From Branchiostoma floridae (lineage: Eukaryota; Chordata; Leptocardii; Amphioxiformes; Branchiostomatidae): a DNA stretch of 64,000 nucleotides. This document shows positions 24,020-34,200 of the stretch, piece after piece. Both the position numbers and the translations under genes were made by a program. The notes beneath the pieces were generated by a model. It worked only from the letters and a program-made list of their open reading frames with translations. It had not been told where the DNA came from and made no database searches. The stretch covers positions 15,358,828 through 15,422,827 of the forward strand of contig NC_049996.1 of NCBI RefSeq assembly GCF_000003815.2, in the 5' to 3' direction. Every line of letters starts with the position of its first letter. Position 1 is the first letter of the stretch.

Positions 24020-24200
24020 CAATGAAGGTTAGACATCTAGGTAATGAGATACGGCAAAGAGCAAGTACAACTGGATATGTCACCAACGAAAGGTAGTGGA
24101 ATCTGCCTGAAAGTTTTAGTGAAATGTGTGACAGTTTCCAAAATCATATCCAGTTGCTTGAGTAATTGCTATTTGGCGCATTCTATGAACGAACATCAAA
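24020..24200. mobile_element. MITE family F (GAAGGTTAGACAT / CATATCCAGTTGCTTGAG), copy 1
   Basis: The left part reads CAATGAAGGTTAGACATC, GGTAATGAGATACGGCAAA and AACTGGATATG. The right part reads CAAAATCATATCCAGTTGCT and TGAGTAATTGCTATTTGGC, the inverse. Related fragments are at about 29605-29680, 33958-34030, 39722-39815 and 50660-50965. It is a non-coding foldback element. Confidence 0.65.
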
Positions 24201-24569
24201 ACATTTTTCTTGTTTTCAGTTTGATGTAGAATTAGTTTCCCTGTTTGTACTTCGATGTAGAAGCACATGTATGAGTAGTTCCTTGTTTACTGATTTCCTT
24301 CCTGTTTGCTCTGAAAAACTCCGCTGCGTCATTTTTGTGCCAGTCAGCAAATATTTCCCCAGACAGAATGTTTAGAATACCGTGTACCGTTCAGTAGCAT
24401 TCCTGGCTGTAGCATTTTGCCGGGAAGTGTATTTTTAGAGCTTTGTTGCTGGAGTCTTGGTCAATGTTTGTGTGTGTGCTGGCATGTTGGTGTTACAGTG
24501 TGAGGGAGATCTTGTGTAAACTCTGATTCTGTGTTTGAAGTTTTAAGGGAAACATGCTCTTGTAATAGT

Positions 24570-24720
24570 GGGCTTCAAGTAATCTCCAAGCAGATCCTAC
24601 GGTGCCATAAGATAGTATCAAAGCTGGCCAAGGAGTGTAGCTGGCTAAGGGAGTCAAACGGGCACGGGAAGTTTGATACTATACACTCCGCACCGTGGAT
24701 CTGGTTGGAGACTAGGCTTC
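24570..24720. mobile_element. MITE family G (AATCTCCAAGCAGATCCTAC), copy 1
   Basis: AGTAATCTCCAAGCAGATCC, then TACGGTGCCATAAGATAGTA and TCAAAGCTGGCCA, is answered on the right by TTTGATACTAT, CACCGTGGATCTGGTTGGAG and A. A second copy with the same left end lies at 38107-38285. The palindromic layout indicates a non-autonomous DNA element. Confidence 0.7.
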
Positions 24721-24749
24721 AAGTGCCACCATCTGACCAGGCCAATGGG

Positions 24750-25320
24750 TCTGGACATTTTGGCTTAGTGGTTAGGGCACGGTCACATGTAGGTCATTCG
24801 ATCGTCGATCGATTTTGATAATAGGATTTGTAAACAGGCAATCACATAGCCAGCCACCCACAAGGATCCAAGAGAGGGTTTTTTTGAGCAAGACAGCTGA
24901 ACATTATAGGACACATGCATGGCTGTCCTAAAAATGCCTCAAGTTAGCGATCGTAGGGCGATCGCACCAACTATGTGACAGCGCCTTAAGCGCATTGGTT
25001 TGTGAACTGGTGGTCCCGGGTTCGAATCCCGGAGGCTAGGAGACTTTCTACTCGCCTCTTGTGTTTCAGTGGTTCCCATGCCGACCCCGTGAGTAAAAGG
25101 CAAGATGTGTGACACAGGGATGTCAAGCTCAGAAATTTGAGAACGAAAATCAAAAAAGAGAAGACAAGAGGGAGTAGAGTAACAGTGGATTTCAAGTGTC
25201 GCTTACTGACCAGGCCAACAGGTCTGAACCTTTTGGCGCAGTGGTGATGGTGTTGGGTTAGTAAGCCTGGTGGGTCCAGGTTCAATTCCTGGGAGCCAGA
25301 CGACTGTTTCTACTCGATTC
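24750..25320. mobile_element. tRNA-derived SINE-like units
   Basis: RNA polymerase III promoter-like boxes recur here. A-box-like TTGGCTTAGTGGTTAGGGCA is near 24760. B-box GGTTCGAATCCCGG is near 25018. Another unit near 25232 has GGCGCAGTGGTGATGG followed by GGTTCAATTCCTGGGAGCC. The spacing and surrounding sequence do not fold as a functional tRNA, so these are read as SINE heads. The upstream phrases (AAGTGTCGC/AAGTGCCACC, CTGACCAGGCCAA, GGTCTG) repeat between units. Confidence 0.6.
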
Positions 25321-25439
25321 AGGGGCGCGACTAAATTAATCTAACCCCGTAAGAACTTCCCCCGGCCTGTACCAATTAACTGTACGGGCGGTCACCCCTA
25401 CACCACCGAGCGCCTCAATGGTATGGTTCCCAGGCTAGT

Positions 25440-25705
25440 GTTTCACCCTCCTGTCCATAGTATTAGTACATTTGGCAGGGTGTTAAGCCCAGAAGCCAGA
25501 GGTCCTGGGTTCAAATCCTGTCACTTTACATTACTTTTCTCACTCTACCCATGTGAAGTAATGGGTACCTGACTTTGGTTGTGGAGGTAAAGGTGGTGGA
25601 AGGAGAGGGTTGGGCTCCGCCTCCCAATACCGTGCCCTAGACACAGTAGATAACAGACCACTGCTCCTACAGCCTCAAAAAGGCTGTGGGACTACCTTTA
25701 CCTTT
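25440..25705. mobile_element. tRNA-derived SINE-like element with conserved tail
   Basis: A B-box-like AGGTCCTGGGTTCAAATCCT is followed by TTTCTCACTCTACCCATGTG and AATGGGTACCTGACTTTGG, then a region ending GGCTGTGGGACTACCTTTAC. Related bodies occur at about 29300-29390, 31355-31500 and 41425-41620. The head-plus-shared-body structure is typical of SINEs; the exact family was not tested. Confidence 0.6.
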
Positions 25706-26180
25706 ACCTGGAGCTAAGGAAGCCCCTCCAAGACGACCCCCGGTCAAGCGACTGGTAAGCGGTAAGGAAGCTTGCAGGATGCAAAGCACAGTGGAAAAAG
25801 ATGAAGAAAGACTGAATGCAGCTATAGGACTTTCCAAAGACTGTAGAATGCAGTATGCAGTGACTGGTGGTGGTGGTTACCTTTAGCTTTAGCTTTGCAA
25901 ACACACACAACAGTAGACACAGTGGATAACAACCCACTGCCCCTCACTCACTCATTGACAGCCCATAACCACAGTGGTCATAGGGGCTCCACAACATCCA
26001 GCAACGGTGCCCATCTTCTTCTGTCCTCTGCCTCTCTGATGAGCTGTTCAGTGCTTAGGCCAGTTCAGACCTTTATGTTGTCCAGCCACGTCTTCCTAGA
26101 CTGCCCCTACTGCCTCAAAAAGGCTATTGGACTACCTTTACCTTTATTTATGTTTACAAACACACACAACAGTAGACTGT
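25670..26180. repeat. Direct repeats bracketing an interspersed-repeat fragment
   Basis: GCCTCAAAAAGGCT with GGACTACCTTTACCTTTA occurs at about 25671-25705 and 26112-26147. CAAACACACACAACAGTAGAC occurs at about 25898 and 26157. The interior (CATCTTCTTCTGTCCTCTGC and similar) resembles an interspersed repeat. No open frame is credible. Confidence 0.55.
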
Positions 26181-26529
26181 GGCGACCTGACAGGAAGCTA
26201 TGTCCCCACCATGGTTTGTTTGACACCCCGCTGCTTGTGGTCCCCCCCAGTTTTGACAAACAGTTCCTGTGAAGACTCAGTCAGTTTCCCAGCAGCGATG
26301 ACAGGAAGCGAGCAGAGATGGAATGTCCGACATGCTCTGTGCTTGATTTATTTACTCCTTACCTCTACTGGTAGTCCATAGAGTTCACAGCAGGGGTGTA
26401 CTCATCTTTTTTTACTATAGCTACTTCAGTAGGGTAATAGTAGAGTAGGCGGCCTTCCCAGTGTGAGTGGCTCAAAAACTTGCTGTCCTTTGGTAGCACA
26501 TGGGGCAATTGCAATTGCTGTCGTATTGA

Positions 26530-26720
26530 GGTCACTTGAGTAGCGCTGAATGGCAGCCGCTCCAGACCCTTGCAACAGTCGTGTTGAGGTCATGATCACC
26601 TGAGTAAGCGCCGAATGGCAGGTGCTCCAGACCCTTGCGATTTAGCCTATTGTAAGATCCTCTCAATTCAGCCCATGGCTGCCAAGAGAGAGTAGTCATC
26701 GCACCCAATAACAATAACAA
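26530..26720. repeat. Short direct repeat (GGCAG..GCTCCAGACCCTTGC) and ATAACA microsatellite
   Basis: TGAATGGCAGCCGCTCCAGA and CCCTTGCAACA at about 26548 recur as CGAATGGCAGGTGCTCCAGA and CCCTTGCGATT at about 26611. A short (ATAACA)n tract follows at about 26705-26735. Non-coding. Confidence 0.6.
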
Positions 26721-26744
26721 TAACAATAACAATTAGCCAATATC

Positions 26745-27715
26745 TTAATTTGAAAGTTCAACTGTGTTGGTAAAGTCATCCTGAATCAGAATACAATTTG
26801 TAACTTCCAATACCAAAATAATTGGACTTGGTCTTTTGTTTGCATTTGTTACCATGTTTGTAGATGAACAACATAACTCAAGAAGCCATCGATAGATTGT
26901 TAACATGTATGTGATTAGGTTTTGACCTATGAAAAGAATGATTAGATTTCGGGACCACTGGTGACCTTTTCTTCTTAGCAAAACTTACTAGAATCAAGTA
27001 TATATTACAAGGAAATTGATACCAATTCAACTGACTGCAATATTAGACTGCATAAAACTCCTTTAATGTTGTTTGATTTCATACCAACACATATAGGTTA
27101 CGTAAACTTACTCCTAAACAAAAGGCAGAACATGAAATGTGAGAAAATCGTTCACAAGAGGGAGCCATGGGAAAACTAGAGGCCTGTCTCCTCACGATTG
27201 TGACTGACAGTGCTATCGCCCCCAACCCCACGGAGACAGACACTTGATCAGAGAAGTATTTCTCCTGTTGAAATCCTGGCAAGGTTTTGAAGGATGAAGT
27301 GCTAGAATGGTATGTTATCTGGTGTGCTAGTGCCTATAAATACCCCGTTGATGGAGTTGTTTAAGTTAGGGTTGAGTGATGGATGATTGGGGAACAGACA
27401 GGTCAGCAGTTGTGATGCTGTCAAGATGCAGCTGCAGTTTGAGGCTAATCTGATAGAGGGGGCAGCTGTACTGGTGTAACACCATCATACGTAATGGGGG
27501 TAACTTGGGTAGTTGAATTACCGAATAACAATATTCTTTATTCAGAATCAGGGAGTAACATTACAGCCAATGTTACAGCGCCAGTTGATAATCGATGGAA
27601 GTAAGCGGTTATGTTTTGCCTCATCTACAGTGTTCTTTCTAAACCCTGCTCATAAGCTATACTGTCATGTAGTAGTGCAGTGTTATAGAAAACATCAGTC
27701 TAGCTGTTAACACTG
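26745..27715. other. No gene seen; upstream region of BTB-TLDc
   Basis: No supported coding exon. The promoter and any non-coding first exon of the BTB-BACK-TLDc gene should lie here or further upstream, but no specific site can be defended. Confidence 0.4.
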
Positions 27716-27717
27716 CA

Positions 27718-27880
27718 AATATCTTGTATTTTCAGGTAGGCTTTCACTGCAAGGGTAACCATGGGAACACAGGTTCCGCATTCCGCGTCGCTTCCCGACG
27801 GCCTGTTCTCGGGGCTGCCTAGCCTGTTTATTGTCTCCGTTTTGTTGTGTAACAATATCTGTATATGTGACAATATCTAA
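27718..27880 (+). pseudogene. Partial duplicate of BTB-TLDc exon 1
   Basis: An acceptor-like TGTATTTTCAG, 5' untranslated bases and the first 22 codons of the BTB-TLDc gene are duplicated ~456 bp upstream of the true exon. The copy starts ATGGGAACACAGGTTCCGCA at 27761 and stays nearly identical to GGCTGCCTAGCCTG. It then diverges and stops at 27880, a 39-codon frame in total. If transcribed with the main gene it would act as an upstream open reading frame with the same first 22 residues. A third copy of only the acceptor (AAATTTTCAGGTAGGC, in slightly different form) is at about 28084. Confidence 0.8.
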
Positions 27881-28216
27881 CACTTGGGAGGACACTTGAC
27901 AGCAACATCTTAACTGCAGTGCAAAGTGAAATTGTCAGAATTGCCTTGAGGAAGGTCGCAGATACGTCAGCTCTTATGTGACTCCCTTGTTGTGGATGAA
28001 GAACACTGTTGTTCTGCCTTTGAGATTCCACCACATACGATTTGAGACTATGTGTCTGATACCATACTTTTTTTTGTTGAAAATTTTCAGGTAGGCACCA
28101 CAAATGTTACCTGTCATGCCTTTGAGATTCCTGGATTTAAAACTATGCATGTAAGTCTGACATTGCAAATATCTTGAATTTTCAGGTACTAGTAGGCTTT
28201 CACTGCGAGGGTAACC

Positions 28217-31200
28217 ATGGGAACACAGGTTCCGCATTCCGCGTCGCTTCCCGACGGGCTGTTCTCGGGGCTGCCCAGCCTGGTCTCTGACCTTCAGAAG
28301 CTTCTGGACGATCGCGACACGGCAGACGTGATGTTCGTGGTCGGGCGGGAGGAGGTTCCTATGTACGCACACAGGCTGATCCTGTGGGCACGGTGTAAGG
28401 GGTACCAGAGGTACAAGAGGGACTTCTGGAGCAAGGTAGGTTTAAGATATAGATTTAATTTGATATACTTGTTACTTTGTACAGTCATGACATCAAGCAT
28501 AGAAAAATAGAGGCAATAATGAGAATTCCATTCCTGGAAGTGAAAATGCATATAAAAGTGACATTTGAATTTTGGGCAAATGAAAAATCAGTTGGGGCAA
28601 GTCAATTTTTTATGTGCTTGCCCTATAGTAAAAGTGAATTTTTGGAAACTTGTCCAACCCTGGTACCAGAGATACAAGAGGGACTTCTGGAGCAAGGTAG
28701 GCCTATTTTAGGCACTTTCTTCTAGAATTATTCAATGTTCAAAGATATACGCAGTACCTTTGCTACACTAAAGTCTTGTAAAACAGAAATATGCACACCT
28801 AACAAAGGGAGACTTTTTCAAATATCTAATGTCATCAGCTAGCTACATGTACAATTTGATAACTGTAAGTTCGTCTTCACAAGTTTTACTGAGAAGAGGG
28901 AAGAAGCATGTTGAAATATAGATACACATTTTTTTTTGTATAAGTAGAACATAAAATATTTCACCTATCATTCTCTTTGTAAAGTTTGTATGCAAATTAC
29001 TGCATTTAGCCCCAAAGGTATGAGAGAGACTTCTGGAGTAAGGTAGGTTCAGGGTTGTGTTTAAAACCGGTTGTGTCACTCAAAAGTTAGAGATTCTGGG
29101 TTTGAATCCATTTGTGAGCAGGTCTCAATTTTTTTTCAATTCAGCTTTAGGGCTGCCTACCAAGGCTTGTACATGTACATTTGAATTGTTTTTTGAATGA
29201 TAAACCAGTCATCATCATCATCATCGTCATCATTTTTTTTTAAACAGGTTTGTGCCATGGAATAGTTTTGAATGCCTGAGGCTGAGAGGTAGCATTTTGC
29301 CAGCATTACACAACAATGCTATGCCCTTGAGAAAGGCACTTAATACGAACTCTCACTCCACTTCGTTGAAAATGAGTAATACTATCTATATTTAGTATTT
29401 TCAGGGAATTTTTGTTAACGTTACAACATGTCTGTCCATTTTACAGCTGTTGCCTCATTGTGCTATTTTCCAGGTGACAGGAATGAAGGGAATCATGACC
29501 ATCAAACAGCCCAAGTACAAACCTGAGGTCTTCAGGAGTGTTCTCAACTACCTGTACACAGGAAAGGTAGGGGCTCACTATTGTACAGACTACAATGGAA
29601 AATAGCAGTTACTCAAGCAACAGAATATGATTTTGGTGGCATATCTTATTACCTTGATGTCTAATCTTTATCGACGTACAGAGAAAGATATAAGGATGTG
29701 CAGCATGTACAATGTATCTTGTGTAACACTTGCATAACATTGCAAAGACTAAGGTACAAATTGTACAATGTAGGCACTTCATTCAGGTTTAATCCTCTAC
29801 CTATATTTCGTACAGATGACACTGAATGATACCAGTGTTTTAGATAGTTAACTGTGATGTTGTGTGCTATATTTTGTACAGATGACGCTGAATGATACCA
29901 GTGTTTTAGATAGTTAACTGTGATGTTGTGTCGTATATTTTGTACAGATGACACTGAACGATACCACAGTGTTTTAGATAGTTAACTGTGATGTTAATGT
30001 GTGCTATATTTTGTACAGATGACACTGAATGATACCAAAGTGTTTTAGGTAGTTAACTGTGATGTTGTATCCTATATTTTGTACAGATGACACTGAATGA
30101 CACCACAGTGTTTGAGGTGTTAGTGATAGCCCAGGACATGGGGGTACCAGACTTACAGTACAGCTGTGAGGAACACATCTCCAGTCAGCTGACCGTCCAA
30201 AATGGCTGCTTCTTCCTGGCGAATGCTTTAAACACTGTTCCCACGCTGACCACCAAAGGTTGGTTCTGTATTTTGAGATCTGTTTCTTTCTAGAGATATG
30301 TTCTGTCGGTCAGACTAGTTGACATGTTTTAGATTTTTGATAATTGAATGTAAGGCCACACCAATTTAATTTCTTGGTTCACGGATTTTTTCATAAAGAA
30401 TATGGAGCGAGAGGGCGAAATAAAAATGAAAATAAAAATTGTAAAATGGTTGGGGTAAAGGTAACGGCTAATCCAAAACATAAAGAAAAAAAGTTTTCAG
30501 CTTGATAAAAGTACAAAAACACTATTTTTGTACAGTAACAGCACCTGTACCCACACTTTAAGGAGCTTATGATATAAAGGCCAATTTGCTACACCAGAAA
30601 GTTGGTGAATGGTTTCATTAATGGTGAAAATTTGCTGAGTGGTAATTTTTATTTTTATTTTTTTTCCCAAAAAATAGGATTGAGCGAATCCGTGAACCAA
30701 GAAATTCAATTGGTGTGGCCTAATGTCAAGATTTTTTTGGGCACCCAATTTCTTTGGCAACCCTGCCAAATTATAGACTAATAGAGGCCTTCTCCACATC
30801 TATAAGACGTCTTTTAGGATTCAGCAACGTACCTATGATCTAGAAAACTTTTTAATACTTTAACAGTACACAGATCTATAAAGATTAGAAAAAACAAGGT
30901 TTCTTACATGCATATGTGATCCTTTTCCTTTTAACATCTTTATTTAAAACTTTCTTAAGAAGGAGCCAAAGAGATCTACCTCCTTAGGTTAGAAGAGACA
31001 GTCTTTTTTTAATTTGTGCATTTGTGAGAAAAATCCTTTTTACTTTTGTCTTGACATCTATAAACTTTCTTAAGGAGGAGCCACAGAGATCCATCCCCTT
31101 GTTGTCAGATGTCTTCACTTCATCGAGGAAAATGCAGAAGACTGCTTGAGAACGGAAGGGTTCTTACAGCTGCCGAAGGAGTCGGTCATCAGACTTGTGT

Positions 31201-34200
31201 CCAGTGATCAGGTCAGTTGCTGTTGTATTTTGCCCCCAAACTTATGAAGAAAACTAACGTTGACAATCTTGTGATTCAGCTAGTTAACTCCATATTAACA
31301 ACTTTACTTTGGTTCAGCTCCTGCTCGATCCAAGCTTGAAAGCCCCGTGATATCGTGCGGCGCTGTGGCAGTGTTTGTCGCATACCCTAGAGGTCCTGGG
31401 TTCAAAGCCTTTGATATGTCACCAACCTTGCGCCCTTGGAAAGGCACTTAACATGACTTTCCTCACTTCATTCAGGTGAAAATGAGTACCAAGCTTTAGC
31501 TAGGGCCATCCCTCAGATAGGACGTTAAATGGAAGTCACATGCTTGAGGAGAGCCACACCTACATAACTGACTACATAACAACATAGCAATAAGTAACAC
31601 TGAGACTGTAAAGTTGTGCCTAAGTTCCTATGTAATCGATAAATTTTCCAGAAAAAACAATCTTGGTTGTCCAGGCACTTTTTGGCAATACAGCCACAAA
31701 ACAGTTTCCTTAAGCCCCGTTTACAAATCAAGAATTTAGCTCGGCCGAGTTGTCAGCGAGCTCTAAATTACGGGGCTTTACCACATGGTGTAGTATAATT
31801 TTCCATAGCAGCTACATTATTCTGACAAAAATAGGAGAGAAACTACCATGAGCTCAAATTAGTTTGCTAAAGAAACAGTGACTAGGTTAACAATGTAATC
31901 AGTGACTTAAAAAAGTTATGGTTTAAAATGCGAAGTCTTAACATTTTTACCAAATATTTCAGTCTATGATCAGTTCAGTCTATGATAATGTTACATTTAT
32001 GAAAATTTTTTGAGTAATGTCCATTTATCAGACTGTTCTCAAGCAACTTTTACTAAATTTGATCAGGTAAGTTTGATAGTAAAATAAACGTTAAACCCAA
32101 GTAATACCAACAACCTTATCAAATATCAAGGAGACCTTATTAAGTAACAAGTAAGTAGTAAAAACCAACAACTACCACAACCTCTTAGAAAAATCTTAGT
32201 CTGATGTCAAGATGTTACAGTTCTAAATCATGCTTTACCAAACTCGGTAATTTCTGACTTTCTGTCTAACTACTGTGCCAGGTTTGATTTACCTAACTCA
32301 GTCAATGCACCAAAGAACCAATTTGCCCAACTTTGTGCAGTGGTCTATCAGCTCTACCTGCCTAACTATTGTAGTATACGAATCGGTGTTCCAGAGTAGG
32401 TTGCGTTTTGCCATATCTTGACATGACACTAGTGCCTATGTACTCTGTTTTCTTTCTGTATATATATAGAGACGGGCAAGTCCATCTTGCATGTCTGATA
32501 ATCTGCCTAACTATTGTAGCATGTGAATCAGCATTCCGGAGAAGGATTTGTTCGGTCGTATCTTGACGTGACAGCAAGTGGCGACTATGGCATAGACAGG
32601 AAGTGGGCTTCTCTTCAGAGCTTGCCTAACTGTGTGCAGAGTCTGTTCTGTCAGCTCTGTCTGCCTAACTATCGTAGCGTGTGGATCAGCATTTTGCAGA
32701 GAGGTTGCTTTAAAACTTAAATGGCTGTATCTTGACATGACAGTGCCTATATTCTCTGTTATTTTCTGTATAATATATAGACGGGAAGTCTATCTTGCTT
32801 GTCTATCTGCCTAACTATTGCACCCAGACACGATGCTGGGGATTGAGCTCTATCTGCCTAACTATTGTAGCATTTGGATCAGCATTGCAGAGAAGGTAGC
32901 GTTGGGCCGTATCTTAACATGACAGTGCCTTATATACTCTATTTTCTTTCTGTATATATATATATATATATATATAGACAGGAAGTGGACTTCTCTTCAG
33001 TGTTTGCAAAGTCTATCTTGCATGTCTATCTGCCTAACTATTGAGAATTTCAGAGAAGGTTGCATTTGGTCGTATCTTAACATGACAGCCAGTGGCGTGT
33101 AGTACTACATGATACATAAACAGGAGGTTAATTTGCCTGCATATGTGCTCTTGTGCTCTTAGCTCTATCTGCCTAACTATTGTAGCGTGTGGATGAGCAT
33201 TCCGGAGAAGGTAGCATTGGGCCGTATCTTGACATTCTCCTTGACGCGGAGCCAGACGCGATCCCGGGGGTTGAGCTGCAGGTACAGGGAGTTGCTGGTC
33301 ATGGCGTGGCCAGACATGTTCATGCCCTGCTGGGGAGGGGGGCAGAACACAAAAGTTTAGGATTCCAATCGAAGGACATGTTCCAATGTTCAAGGTCATG
33401 AACTTCAAGGCACAAGGTTTGCCCTGACTGAGCACTATTGTGCAATGTTCTGAATGATACCCTACTGGGGAGGGGGGCAGAACACAAAAGTTTAGGATTC
33501 CAATCGAAGGACGTGTTCCAAAGGTCAAGGTCGTAAACTTCAAGGCACGGCTCTTCAATAAAGATTTGCCCTGACCAAATGTTGTAGAGGGCTGAAGTTT
33601 CACATGTATGATGATGGCGTGGCCGGACATGTTCATGCCCTGCTGGGGAGGGGGGCAGAACACAGAGGTTTAGGATTCCAACTGAAGAACATTTTCCCAA
33701 GGTCAACTTGACACTAATGCATTTCAATAAAGATTTGCCCTGACCCTCTATTGTAGAATACCCTGCTGGGGAGGGGGACAGAAAACAAAAGTTTAGGATT
33801 CCAATTCAAGGGTATTTTCCAAAGGTCAAGGACATGAAGTTCAAGGCAATTCAATAAAGATTTGCCCTAAAACACTTTTTTGGAAGGACAAAGTTTCACA
33901 GGTATATGTATGATGATACATGAACATATCGTCTCTGTAGGTCAATGAATTAAGTCTAAACCTTTGATATGTCGATGAAAGTTTGACAGACGAGTATATA
34001 ATTAAGATATGCCAAGTAACAGTTAATCAAGCAACTGAATGTGAGTTTTGGCAAATCCTATTTGTTTCCAAAATAAATGATGTTTGGCGAATCCTCTATA
34101 GTTCCTCTTTTAGGACTCTATAACTCACTTTTGTCCAGGATTCCAGAATGACATATCCATGAAAATTTTTTTTTTTTAAATTTTGGAAACGGCCCAAAAT

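Noticed and set aside
24980-25045. Genuine tRNA gene from the B-box-like GGTTCGAATCCCGG
   Set aside because: No cloverleaf can be formed with a proper acceptor and anticodon arm. Neighbouring heads with shared flanks indicate SINEs.
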